Shown: positions 12,302 to 24,346 of the stretch, piece by piece
Layout of the letters: each line of letters begins with the position of its first letter
How positions within the stretch are numbered: position 1 is the first letter of the stretch
The notes under the pieces: generated by a model
Seen by the model: only the letters and a program-made list of their open reading frames with translations
Databases searched by the model: none
Told to the model about the DNA's origin: nothing
Translations under genes and position numbers: made by a program
Source of the DNA: Marisa cornuarietis
Taxonomy: Eukaryota > Mollusca > Gastropoda > Architaenioglossa > Ampullariidae
Reading direction: 5' to 3'
DNA length: 64,000 bases
NCBI GenBank assembly: GCA_004794655.1
Contig: SMMW01000614.1
Span: 5,478,501-5,542,500, forward strand

Positions 12302-15300
12302 GGGGTAGGGGTAAGAAAGAGGTCTGAGCGTGCAAATCCACACCGTTTGTCCGATTAACACTAACTTAGGCAGAAATACTGCACTGTCCAGCTGTTTTAA
12401 TTCATTAGATACCTTATATACCTTACATCAGCCAACAAATGTTTGACTCATGACACGTGCATTTAACATACAGTGATAATATCGCCTGACTATTACATGG
12501 AATAAGTGCCTCCTACCAGTGATTAATAAAGTTATCACGAATAGTTCACACGCCATATACTATTCAGTAATAAGGTTATATCATGAGGCAAATTTGTCAT
12601 ATTGATCAGTAAGATCATAAATTATGAACAGTGGTTATACCCTCAACTATCTGTAAAATTTCCTCGTAAGATGGATTAATCTCATTAGTTAAATTTAGAT
12701 TTTTTACTTTGCTTAAAAATTATTTTTTTCTCCAAACCTCAGTGATGATAAAAGGTCTTTCTTCTGCCTCATTTACACCCTATCTCTAAAGTTTATATTC
12801 TGTTCCACATGTATCTTTTTTCCTTAATGAAAATGCAACTTTCAAAGCTTAGAAAACTTCTCAAGTGTAGTAGGAGTTTCATACTCAAGATCTTATCTAT
12901 CTAACCTTCAGTTGGTGACAAAAGAATCTGGCCGTTCAGACGCACTGAAGTCAGCTCCTAAAGCACATATACGATATATACGCACATATACTGCCAATAC
13001 AACTTAAAAAATGCTATTAAGATCATTGAGAGCACCGTTGGTCGATTCCTTTCAACCATTTTAATGATCTGGCCAGAAATGAAGTGGCTTAGACGCCTGG
13101 TTCAAAACGTTATATTCACCGGTGATTCCGGTCGATTCGTTTTAAAACTCCTAGTTCCTTGGCTAAAATGCCGTGAGCTCCATGAATTGCTGATGCAATT
13201 AAGTGGCTTACAGACCGCCTTTTTTCGGTACAAAGTTGGTGGCTTCCCTTTTTAGTTTGCAAGCTAGGGAGATGCGCTTCAGCTTTAGTCTGCGAACTGG
13301 AAACAGATAAATGCGCATGTCTGCTGTGCTAGTTTTATGGTTAGGGTCTTGGGGTAAGATTTCATTATCATCGGCATATTATGATGAAATATCACAATTT
13401 TGTAACCTTGTTAGATACAATCTGTTTTGCACACTGAATGAGTGTGTGAGTGAGGGATTTCATGAGTTACCGAGTGAATAGAATGGAACGGGCTGGGTTG
13501 AAAATGAGCGAACTTGATTCACTTCAGAACACGTTTCCTTCTCCAAAGGCATGGGGCGCAATCTGTGAGTGTTCTATCTGTCTATCAAAACCTGCACGAG
13601 CATGTTTATCACCCGCCCTTACATGCACGTGCACTTTAAACACGAGCAAAATATATTGAAATAGAGATAAAATTCAAAAACACGTAACCTCGCCCCCCCA
13701 CCCCTACTAGCAATTTCGAATTTCTGAAGAGTAAAAAACAACTGATACTATTTTTTTCCTTAAAATATTGGGACACTGATTCAAATGCCCAATCTGACAC
13801 GAGAAATAAATACACGATTCATACCTTTGGTGGTTTGTGTCTAATCATCCGCAGCACCAGTTCATGTTTTTGTTTATGTTTAAATGCCACACGTGAAGCA
13901 ATTTTTCCTGTAAGCAAGGGAGAGAAATGTTTATGCTGCAGAAGGCTTACCTGAGATCTCTACACCTGTCTTGAATATAAACCGTGCATCTCCGAGATTT
14001 TCCCTTTGCTCCCAAATCTTAGGCTAACGACAGGCCTTCACAACGAGTTAACAGAGAGCATCCTCAGATGGTTCATGTAAGACAGTGGTATTCAGAACTG
14101 TCGAACTTTTGTTACTATTCGAATGCCACACCTGTTTGCGTTCCTGTTAGTGTGTGAATCTCTGTTCGTCATACGCTCCTGTCAATTTGTCTGGCTGTAT
14201 CAGTCTTTCTGTCTGCCAGCACCTGTCTTTTTCTTGACACATGGGTGTTGTGATCTCGTGGCGTTACCTGGGTGCCACTTTGTAGAGTGGACGACCAAAG
14301 TTTCTTTCTCTTGACCTCTAATCCTCACAGCGCAGCCACTCTTCCTGAGTTACGAGGTTTTAGTAAAAAGAATTTAGTTGGTCCAGGTTGCTTGTTAGCT
14401 GCTAGCCTGTTGTGAAGAAAGAGTTTAAGCCTTCGAAATACCACTCCTTTTGGGTTTTGACAGTTTTGCAAGATAGATGTTCTTTTGTTCTGGTCTGAAC
14501 CCAGCGAGGGCCACTAATGACTTCACAACTGTTCTGGAAGAAAAACGAGTAGATTTTTGTGGGAGTCTCTTCGCTGTGCACCTTGATGTGCAGTGATTGT
14601 ACATGATTTGACTGGTAAACGTGATGAAATGCTTAATGGTGCTCACAAGACTCTGCCCCCATATAACATGAAGAACTAATATATATTTTTGACATGTGCT
14701 TATAAATTTAATATTGTTAATGCTTTGGACTTCATTATTCTTTTAGCAAACATTTTCGTTCATAAATGCAAATTATTGTAGGCCATACCTAAAACCAATC
14801 AGTTCATCCCTTTTCTAAAGTCAATATTTAATGCGGAACAGTATCAATAACAAATATCTTTTCAGAAACAGTGGTTCCTATTCGTTAACTTGAACTCTTG
14901 GATGGAAAAATATTACTACATTTGACATGCAAACATGTTTGTTGCCTAAATGTATATAGAATAAAAAAACATTTACTCTTAAGCGGAAAAACTGCATTTA
15001 TCAGTAGCACAGCTGTGGGTCTGTAGATTATAAATAAGTGCAGGTTTCCATGAGGATAATCTTTAAGAGGCAAAGGCAACATACAATGATCAAATTTATA
15101 TATTCAAAGACAGACACTTTAACGATTACCATAATGAAGGTTTCTAAATAAATGAAAAGATACTGAACGTCATTTCTTTAAAATAAAATAAATAAGTGAA
15201 TTGATAAATTGTACGGGCACTCATTTATCTTTTGTTAGTTATGAGGGATATACAGGCAAGTTCTTATGACAATAGCTTTGGCGACACCAGCTTTGATCAG

Positions 15301-15320
15301 TACTTTTGGTGGACAAATTT
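12301..15320. other. stretch with no gene recognised
   Basis: AT-rich sequence without recognisable coding, RNA or transposon features. A C-rich run lies near 13690-13705. Short open frames, such as 14123-14314 on plus, have no identifiable domains. Confidence 0.45.
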
Positions 15321-15420
15321 ATAATAAATAAATAAATATAAATAAATAAATAAATAAATATAAATAAATAAATAAGCAAATAAAAATAAATAAACAAATA
15401 ATAAATTTATAATAAAGATA
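15321..15420 (+). repeat. (AAAT)n degenerate microsatellite
   Basis: About 100 bases of AAAT repeats are interrupted by 'atata', 'gcaaa' and 'caaat' units. There is no coding capacity. It could be the remains of a poly(A)-like tail of a retroposon, but no body was recognised upstream or downstream. Confidence 0.9.
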
Positions 15421-16534
15421 AATATTCATGCTATATTGGAGTAGCCTGGCGAGACAGGAATGCTACAGTCATTGAAGAGAAGACCCGAGAGTGAACGAGT
15501 GCAAGTATTAATGCTTCCATTTAATAGAAGCGAGCCGCGATAGTATCAAGATAAGCCCAGTAAACCGCATACTGCATATAAACGTCGGCTGCACAATGAT
15601 GTGACTCGTAAAATAAGCTTCAGCCATGTGTTAGCTCCATTGAGTTAGGAAGCTGTGGCCAAAAGCATCTAAATCTGTTGAGGTCACTCAGGCCTGTAAT
15701 TGATGCCGTAAATCTTATTCGCTTACAGGTTTGCTGAGTCGATGGCCTCTGTCATGTCTGTGCCCATCATGGACGCTCAAGTAAGATGGCCTCATGGCTT
15801 GTATTCAATGTCGGTCAGGGGCTCTGCACGACTTCCAGAACAGAAGAACGTGAGGTGGGGGTGGTCAACCAGTCTGCAGCGCAAAATAATACTTTGACTA
15901 CATAGATAGCGCGCTGGGTTAAAACCGCGCCATTTTTGTATCCCATCACCTGACCAGCACACTTACATACTTTGTCTTATGACTTCTCTGCGATGCAGTG
16001 AATACGGTGCAGGTGCATCCGGGCACTTTAAAGGCGTTTTCTTCGTATTCTTTGTTTATTTGTCGTGCGCTTGGCCAGTCTGCCTCTTGCGGTACAATGC
16101 AATTGGCGGGCAATCTGGTGGGTGTAAAAAGAGGTAAGCGGAGGCATCTGTTTATTTGTGCACACAGGCCAACATTCCACCTCGTTTCAAAATTTCACAA
16201 ATATACTTTCAGAATATGATTTTCTTCTCAAAATGATAAATTTTTAACTTTCAATTTAGCACCGAAGCGAAAGGGAGCTTGAGGAAAGTCTTACTCAGAA
16301 CGTTTGTCAAAATCTGTTTAGGCCAGACATCTTTGCAGCGTCTGCTATGGGGACCAGTTCTCTATGTCATACATTCAGAACTTCTGAAGTATAATGTTTG
16401 GCATGATAAAAACAACAGCTAATAATAATATGCCATTGCAGCATTGTGGTTGGGCGTTTAATACGCTGGACTTCAGAACAGTAGATCGCTGGGTTACAGC
16501 TTGGTCTGTGCCTCTATACCACTGTACCTTTAGC
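15421..16534. other. stretch with no gene recognised
   Basis: No supported gene. A weakly tRNA-like string near 16445-16505 was considered and not accepted, because its A and B boxes match poorly. Confidence 0.45.
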
Positions 16535-16720
16535 TAGAATAGTCATAGAATAATTAGGATAATCACGAAGCAGCTAAAAAGATATAGTTAGGACAATCAA
16601 CGGGAAGCTATGGTCGTCGAAAAGTAGCTTGGGTCACCATAGAGAAGTTAAGACAATCAGAGGGTATCTAGGACAACCATGAAGTATCCACGAGAAGTAA
16701 GAACAAGTAATTCAGCAGTC
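16535..16720 (+). repeat. degenerate minisatellite, about 30 bp period
   Basis: Units of the form 'agctaggacaatcatagaga' recur with many changes, for example around 16570, 16590 and 16650. The period is roughly 28-32 bp with frequent indels, so it is an old, diverged array. Confidence 0.6.
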
Positions 16721-17736
16721 AAGAAGGTTTGATAATCAAAAGCAGTCTGGCTAATTCCCAGGTGCTGTAAACTCTGGCCTCTCGTCACGCAATACAGGAA
16801 ACAGCTCCCCCTTCTAGTCAGCAACAGGGCCGGAAGTAGGCTGATGGAGGTGAAACACCGCCGGTTGCTTCTGCGGGTGATGGCATGGGTGGGGGAGGTA
16901 AGTGGGGGCTCGCGCCACGAAGAAAGATTAAAAAGCTGCAATCTAAATTACACGTAAACGACGTGCACGATTTGGTCGGTTATTCATAATAATACAGTGC
17001 ATTTACTCAGCACCTTCCCAGCACCAGCCGGCCGTGACGTTCATGTAGACGAGCAAACACTTTTTAACACACACAGAGAGCACAACACAGCCCTGTAAAC
17101 ATAATATCCAGACTGAGGCTTGTTGGTAGCCGAGATAAAAGCCCACGACAGCCGATCCTCCCCGTTGTGGTGACAGGCGCTTAAGCCATTGAGCCCCCAA
17201 CCGCTTGCATGAACGCCGTTTATTTTTAAGTACTACTAATGTAAAAAAATACTTATTTTTTCTAATTTTCATTCAATATACGAATTATAATTACTCTTCA
17301 GCTCTATTTCTAATATCCTGTTGTTTCTCTCTTGTTTTTACTCTGTGAATCCACGCGAGCTACTTTGTGTTTACGTGAGAGCGCGCGCGCGTGTGTGTGC
17401 ATGTGTAGGCGTACTCCCACTGCTCTTAAACAAACGAAATCCTTAGTGCTGCGTTTCTACAACAGTGCTCTTGCTTTGGAAACTAGAGGTCAGAGGCCGG
17501 AGATCATTATCAGGCATTTGTTGTTTGGGCCCTGTCTAAACTGCGTTTTTTGTATCTTTTTTTGCTTTTTCAGACCCTGCCGGAACGTCTATTACGGGAC
17601 TATCTTGAAGATGTAGCAGGTTATAGCTTTCATCTAATGTGTAGGTAAAATTCAGTAAAGGATTTTCCCCTCAAATCTGGTTCCGGAGATACACGCTTAC
17701 ACACATCACCATTCACAGAAAGACATGAAACTCGGG
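16721..17736. other. stretch with no gene recognised
   Basis: Includes a short GCGCGC/GTGTGT run at about 17381-17404. Open frames at 16657-16941 and 17003-17272 (minus) and 17332-17616 (plus) have no recognisable domains. Confidence 0.45.
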
Positions 17737-17863
17737 ACGTGACGTTTGGACATACACACGCCTGATAAACGTCACGTTTGTACACGTACGCGCCTGATAA
17801 ACGTCACGTTTGTACACACACATGCATAATAACGTGACGTTTGTATACGCACACTCCTAATAA
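17737..17863 (+). repeat. 32-bp tandem repeat, four units, CRE-like core
   Basis: Four units begin at about 17737, 17769, 17801 and 17832. Each starts 'acgtgacgtttg' or 'acgtcacgtttg' and ends in a 'cctgataa' or 'cctaataa'-like string. The core alternates between ACGTGACGT (units 1 and 4) and ACGTCACGT (units 2 and 3). The overlapping TGACGT and ACGTCA half-sites resemble CREB/ATF sites (established knowledge of that motif). Whether they bind anything is unknown. Confidence 0.85.
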
Positions 17864-17999
17864 ACAAAAGAGCCCACCACTCCTACTGGCTGAATCCTTT
17901 ACAAAGTAAGAGTAGCCATCCACAGTCCTGACGTTTGTGTTCTCTTCTGTGCATGCTGATGGTTTGTAATTTTTTGTTGGTTGATAAACAGCAACCTGT

Positions 18000-18325
18000 T
18001 GTAAGTGTGCAAAAATGGTGCACCGTCATTGGAGTTATACTCAGTTGCGTGTGTAGATAAAAATACGCGAAAACCGTCAGTTGCGAGTGTGTAAGATAGT
18101 ACACGGATTTGGCGCTGTGAGTCTGTAGAATGAAACAGCGCTTGTCATGCCCCAAAACCAGCTGCGAGTCTGCTGAATGGTGCAAGTGGTGCCCCAAACC
18201 AGCTGCGAGTCTGTAGAATGGTGCAGGTGGTGCCACAACCAGGTGTGAGTCTATTGAAGGTTGCGAATGTGTATACAGAGCGTGTAATCTGTGTGAAACC
18301 ATCGTGAGTCTGTAACATCGTACAC
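18000..18325 (+). repeat. minisatellite, about 40 bp period
   Basis: The best units, around 18165-18245, share 'gcgagtctgtagaatggtgc' followed by a 'gtggtgcc.caaccag' section. More diverged units extend on both sides with the recurring words 'gtgagtctgtag', 'ttgcgagtgtgt' and 'aaaatggtgcaccgtc'. The array keeps a 139-codon frame open on the minus strand (17883-18302) rich in 'H..A..L' repeats. I read that frame as a repeat artefact and not a gene. Confidence 0.75.
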
Positions 18326-18927
18326 AACACCTGTGCCCTCCACCTCCAGCAGCTTCCTCTATCCGCGGCGACCTGCTGCCAAACTTTCGCGTGCCGAAGA
18401 TGGATCAGGTGATGTGAAATTGAAGCTCCGCTGTTCTCGTGTTATCAGTGTCGTGGGCGATAAGGTCTACCTGACATGACGTTGAACCTCACCTGGGGCA
18501 ATCATCTCACTCAGGCTAATGGCGCGCGCCTACACCACAGGCATCTCTGGAATGAGGCAGAACAAGGAGGTGGCCCTTAGCTTGCCGTTACAGGTGTGCT
18601 GTCAGTAAATGGAACACTTCCCAGCACACAAAATACGTCTAAGGTTCTTAGCCATGGCATCATTCTCACCGGAAGCAATTTTTGGGACCACAAAACTGAC
18701 GACAAACAAGTGTAGGTTATGGACTAAGTAAATAAGTATTCTGTGTTAGAGAATCGACCAACCGTTGGAGGCCGTATTTCCCTGGCATCAGAAACTCAGC
18801 ATTTCTAGAATCTCATTTCTTCCAATTTGTGTGCATGTGTTTCTATTCTGTATGCTTTCCTCTTTTTCTTCCTCAATATCTCTTCTTTTTCCGATTCATC
18901 CACAATCCTTTCTTGCTTCTGGAAGTT
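18326..18927. other. stretch with no gene recognised
   Basis: Nothing recognised. Moderately GC-rich sequence near 18330-18600 gives way to AT-rich sequence before the dispersed repeat. Confidence 0.45.
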
Positions 18928-19227
18928 ATAATAATAATTAGAATAGGATTTATATAGCGCATTCCCCACACGAAGGCGAGTTCAATGGGCTTTACAAGAT
19001 GTAAGAGCAGTAAGTGATGTCATTTGACAGAGAAGAGTATCGTAATCAGGCAATCATACTAACGCACATGCACAATGAACATTGGTACGAACATGAAAGA
19101 ACACAGAGGAGAAGGTGAAGAAAGTAACAGACAAGGTAAACCTATTACACTAGAAAAGGATAGGTTTAAGTCCAGACCGGAAAGCATGTAGCTCACCTCT
19201 ATAAAGACATTTCAAATATTGGGATCA
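18928..19227 (+). repeat. dispersed 'tatagcgc' repeat, copy 1 (left part)
   Basis: It starts with an (ATA)n run, then 'ggatttatatagcgca' and 'caatgggctttaca'. The same order of an ATA run, a TATAGCGC word and a later GC-type word occurs at 46041-46435. I recall similar sequences as abundant dispersed repeats in marine invertebrates, but I cannot name the family. A MITE at 19228-19499 seems to interrupt it; 'agggaaagagaacgagc' from 19500 may be its continuation. Confidence 0.5.
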
Positions 19228-19499
19228 GGGGCCAGTTGCACAACATATTTCTAATTTTAAACACTTTTAGGCCTCAAATCTTTTTTAGATAATCAGTTTA
19301 AAGTGCACACAACAATTTTAGAATTTTTAAAACTAAAACTGCTTTAAGTAAGAAAAAGTTGCTTAATTAAGTCTGACTTTCCGTCCTGTCAGTGCAATTT
19401 TTTTGTATGTTTTTGTGTACTGCATCTAAATGGCGTAGAAGATATTTTGCTTCTTTAGAACAGCTTTAAGGTTTAGAAACATGTTGTGCAACTGGCCCC
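19228..19499. mobile_element. MITE with 'ggggccagttgcacaacat' termini
   Basis: The 272-bp element starts 'ggggccagttgcacaacat' and ends with its exact reverse complement. Similarity between the arms continues imperfectly to about 40 bases. There is no coding capacity, so it is a non-autonomous DNA transposon. The superfamily is uncertain: no clear target duplication is visible beside the G/C-rich ends, and the termini recall MITEs of the Harbinger or ISL2EU type (inference). It lies within the dispersed repeat beginning at 18928. Confidence 0.85.
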
Positions 19500-20710
19500 A
19501 GGGAAAGAGAACGAGCGATGGCTGAACCAGCTAATGAACAGAATAAATTTTGTTTTGTTTATTCAAACGCACCATAACATTTTGTTTCGAGCAGCCTCTC
19601 CAGATTAGCATTCAAACTCGATTTCTTTTCTTATCTCTCCTTCCACCCACAAAGCTGCTAATAAACAGACAAGGGGCGAATTAATGGGCGCGTTTATTAG
19701 TGATGGGTAATGCGATACCAACATGCTTATGCAGCTCGCACCGGTGTTGATAATGCAAGTAAGTACACCGACGTAAAACTACGTCCAAAAGGGGCACTCT
19801 GGTAAATTACCCTCAATTACCCTCACTCTCTCGCTTGCTTTTGTTCCCTCTGCAACCAGTCAGCCCTGTTTACACAATCGCATTGGAAAGGTGAGCCAGC
19901 GGTTAATGCTGACATCATGGATAGATGGAGGGGGGAGGGGAGACGTCAAACTGTGCTCACGGTTTTTCATGTTGACAATATTTTCTTGCCGGACAGGTTT
20001 ATATCCCGCCACCGCACTTTCCCAAGCTGTTTACAATAGAAATCATAATGAATGTGAAAAAAAATGAATTCCTTGCAAGCCTAAATCCTCTAGGCACGAT
20101 TCAAAAATATTTAGTTTTGCTCGTTCATTAGCTGTGTACGTTCTTCTGTGGCCCACTACTTCCTTCTGAACAACCCTCAGAATCTCGAACTGTTTATAAT
20201 CTAGTATGGCTACTGGGCACACCTGTTTGATCTTCCCATTGCTTATTCTCATCAGCCTTTCGACAACAGCGCTCCGCAAACGTGAGCCATGCTTAGGAAA
20301 ATTTCATTCGGTCGGCCAAAGCACTGGGACAGTGAGTATGGCTTCCTGCCCACAGGAGTCGCCACTGAACGCAGCTTTGCATGTCGTCAACGGCTTTGAT
20401 AAATCGTTGCATTAAGCTAGACACTTGCACGCAAGAAGAGGCGAAAAGACGAAGAACAATATTTAGATGTTTAAATAACAGACTCCATGCATAACATTTT
20501 CACAGATTTACCAATCGACATTCTTTCCATTTGTCTTTGTGGAGCATTCGCGAGAACTGCACAACTCGAAACGAAGTATGTTATTTCCTGTTTCTATCCT
20601 CGTGTCTGACCCTGCCTCATTAGCTATACATGTATACCAATCCCAGTGAAAAATGAACTTATTGCGCAGCCTAACCGCAATAAACAATATGGCGGCTGAG
20701 CGTTTGAAAG
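19500..20710. other. stretch with no gene recognised
   Basis: The first tens of bases may continue the interrupted repeat. After that, nothing is recognised. Open frames overlap on opposite strands near 20043-20415, with no recognisable domain. Confidence 0.45.
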
Positions 20711-20835
20711 ACTAGTTTACAAAATATTATTCAGGATCAGTTTACAGAGCCAGAATATGGTTCATCATCAGTTAATTAAGTTCAAAATATAGTTTAGGAC
20801 CAGTTTGCAGAAAATTACTTTAGGCTACAAAAAGG
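20711..20835 (+). repeat. degenerate short tandem repeat, about 30 bp period
   Basis: The word 'agtttacaaaatatt' recurs four times with changes ('agtttacagagccagaatat', 'agttcaaaatatagtttag', 'agtttgcagaaaattacttt'), each followed by 'ggatc' or 'ggacc'-like ends. An old small array. Confidence 0.5.
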
Positions 20836-23069
20836 AATGTGTTTCCCACGAAGGTTACCCGTTGTGGCTGGCGGAAAGACAGGTTATAAGGCTAATAGTA
20901 TACAGTATAACTGAATAAAGCAATGCCAGTCAGCTCATGATAGTAAGAAAATGCTGGATGCAGAGGAGTCAGCCATAACTCACTGACAGCTCGACTGGCT
21001 TTGCCATTTGAAAATGTCAGAGGCTCTCTCCACTGCTGCCCCGTCCCGGTTGCTTCCCTTCTGCTGTGCCTCCCTATCTGCCTGAACCCGTTTCTGCTCT
21101 TTGCATCAAGATTCAAGTGTTTTGTGATGATTTCGATACAACAATAGAAAAACACAAAAGAAAAAATACAGGTAAGGCTGTTACTGCTCCGAGACACATC
21201 GAAGAAGCTGAAAGGTGCGCATTTGCGCACAGAAGGAATGGGATACAGTTTGTCGTGACTGGCTTGACGGGATATGAAAAGGCATGCTAAATTATGCTTT
21301 ACCTGGGAGTAATTCAGATGAAGTATTTATGAAGCTCCTAATTGAGCACTTCATTTATGACCCACAACGACTTCAGTCAACAATGGATTATTGCTAGATC
21401 GATCCCCTCTATGCAGTTCAGGTACTTCAGGTACTCCAAGGAGAGCAGTGACATGTTCAGTCAAAAAATTCGCTACGACTGGCGGTGAAATTTGTTAACA
21501 GCAATAGGCAGTCAAGGTCATCACTGTATGGTTGAAATACTGTACGATGAGATGCTATGTGAGACTTATAGCAACAACAATAACAATAGAACAATAAAAC
21601 ATACTATCAATACTACTGTTTCCCATTTCTAACTTATTCAACTTCTGAGTGTCTTCTGGCCCATATCAGCACCATCGTGGTAACAGCTGCAGAGGAGGCT
21701 TACAAAATATTCTGAAAAGCCTAATGCATAACAGAAGTGTGTTGCGTCCAAAATTTTAATATTAAATATTAAATTTGTCATGTTATTGTTAAGTATTCGG
21801 ATCATGGCTCGCCTGGACGTACTAAAGTCTTATATAGAAGATAAACCACACACAGCTAACGACAGTAGTAAATATCTGATTTAAGTAAGTACTTGGGGCA
21901 GATAGAAAGAAATGTGTATATGTCTGCTACTAGATGATCAGGAGCACATTTGTGTTTGAGTTGTTTTAAAACTGAGTAATGTATGAGGCTCTAATCAACT
22001 AAGGGCGGTAGTCGCAATATTCAGGGAGTGAAAGCAGTCAACCATGGGAATAATAGTCTTATTAAGGCGAGCAATGAACGAGTCTGGATGGCAGCCATCT
22101 TGACAGGTCCATTTCTCTGTCTTTTTTTGGCCTGGTTTCCCAATCTACAAACAGGTTTTCTCTTTAAAGTGTAGTGTGCAGAGACCCTGACCGCTGATGA
22201 GTAGGTCACTATTCCAATGTTTGGGTGACAGGCAAGTGGAACGTTTGTTTTACGCTTTAAACCTTTTAGCACGTAAGTTCCATCACTTTAGCCAATAAAT
22301 CTTTTCTCGTTAATCTGATTGATTAATTTAATTCCACATTCTACAGCCCCCAGCCTATTGTGGTAAGAGTTATGTGACTGAGATCGGTTTTATTCACATG
22401 TCTGACATAAACTGCCGTCAAAGCAAATAATTGGAGAAAGACTATTTTTCGGAAAATCAGGAGAAACTAATTTGGGGTAATGTCTTGTCTAAACTTGTGA
22501 CCACAAAGGTCGACGGACAGCCGCGGTGCAGAGGTCAGTGTAGGAAATGACTGCTGAATTGTTTCTGGGAGATCTAGCATGAGCATTTTTAAAAGAGAGA
22601 CAGGTATCCTTCAATTATTTTTTGCGCCTGTTGCTAAGAATCCTTTCAGAACATCTGCGGAGTCATGACTAATTAAGTGAGTACAAAAGACCTTTAATAT
22701 CTTTACTCAACCACTAAGTTTAGACGATAGAGCTCTGCGTCCCTTACACTTGTTGAATTTTAAATGATTAAAGTCACGAACTCACAAAAAACAACAAATT
22801 TTGGATGATTTCCATCAAAGTTAGATGATTCTGCACTCAAACTTGTCTGAAATCAGACCCGCCTTGGCTCTTACGTCACAAGGGCGCCTCGGGCAGCAGG
22901 TGTTCTGACAGCTCAGGTAACTGCGAAAGCGAGTGCTGTTTGATGTTTAAGGAAATATCGGGTTCGCCGAATCTTAAAGATGAATTAGACAGGATGGCAA
23001 TAGCACAAGCTTCAGGAAAATGGATGATGACCTTTCTCTCCACAGCCAACAGCAAAAGTGTGACTTTCT
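20836..23069. other. stretch with no gene recognised
   Basis: No gene or repeat was recognised. The open frame at 21066-21290 (plus) includes a donor-like 'caggtaagg' at about 21170-21178 but lacks a known domain. A short direct repeat, 'caggtactt', lies near 21418-21435. Confidence 0.45.
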
Positions 23070-23156
23070 GACCTACTTCTGAACTGTGTATCGTACAGGA
23101 CCTACTTCTGAACTGTGTATCGTACAGGACCTACTTCTGAACTGTGTATCGTACAG
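23070..23156 (+). repeat. perfect 29-bp tandem triplication
   Basis: Three identical 29-bp units lie at 23070-23098, 23099-23127 and 23128-23156, each starting 'gacctacttctgaactg' and ending 'tcgtacag'. No differences exist between units. This suggests either a recent expansion or an assembly artefact. Confidence 0.95.
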
Positions 23157-24344
23157 ATAGCCCTTGCTCAAAGACAAGAATATTTTTCTTTAATTTGAAC
23201 ATTATTTTACAATATGGATTAGGTATAAGAAGACAGTGTTTTCTGTATTTTGTGATATAAAGATCTTTATCACAGCTTAAATTATCTGTGGCCATTTTAA
23301 GATACATAAAACACACTTTTTATATGACACTGTGACAAAAGTTCGTCCTCTAAAATGGGCCATGGGGGGTAAAATTAATTTTCATATTTTTGTTTGTCTG
23401 GCTATATTTGTTGAAAGTATGTGCCATGAAGTGTCCATAAATGTAGTTTAAACATCCAACCACTAACACAAGTTCACGCAGCCACAGTGAGCAAGCTGAC
23501 TATCAGTCGAAAATGAGGGAATTTAATGCATTTATCCTGGCGGCCACCTTGCTACGACGCCTGTCACCACCATCACACTTAGGACAAAGTGTAAAACACT
23601 TACCATACCGTCTGGAAAAGGCGAGTTTTCGTGTGAAGGACTGCACGACCTTATGTGACGTCACGTTGTCCAGGTTACACGCGTGTAAAATGTTGACACG
23701 GAATTTAGGGAAAATAGTTTTATTACAAAAAAGTGAACGATGACGCGTGTTACCTTTGGACAATGTCTTTCAGTTTCCAGACAAATGTATATATTTCTGT
23801 AAATCTGTTCGTGTTTCTGAGATTCTTGGCATATATTTAATACAATTAGCGTTAGGACAACCATCTGTTACACATTAATTCCGTCGTCTGTTAGACACAA
23901 GCGATTATCTCGGTGCTCAAAACTTCCGCAAACTGGGGACAAAGTACCATGACGACCGTCAGTATGAATTCAGACCGCATTAGTTTTGTGCAGGAATATG
24001 TCGACAAATACTGTTTGTGTGCAAAATGTAGAGCTTTGTTAGGTGAACAGTTTCAGTGCACCCAGAATGTTCAACACTTCGTGGTGAGAGTAGAATTTAC
24101 GTCAATCATGACGTCACCTCCATCGACCATTTTTTTAATCGTCAGAAATGACGCAATTCACGCATTAAAACACACAAAACATGTAAACAACAACACGCAG
24201 CAGGCCAGTATTGACATATGTATCTCCTCAAACCTTTCTTCATCCACTGATATCGCTTCAGGTTCAGCCCAGAAAAAATAAAGAAGTTGTAAGCAACCAA
24301 AGTCCAACTGTATACCAGAGGCGAACTTTTGTCACAGTGCCACA
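23157..24344. other. stretch with no gene recognised
   Basis: Open frames of 76-122 codons occur on both strands (for example 23503-23763 minus and 23913-24281 plus) without recognised domains. The stretch ends at the TA target of the mariner element. Confidence 0.45.
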
Positions 24345-24346
24345 TA

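Noticed and set aside
16435..16510. Possible tRNA-derived SINE head
   Set aside because: Only loose resemblance. The A-box and B-box candidates each miss several consensus positions, and no body or target duplication was seen.
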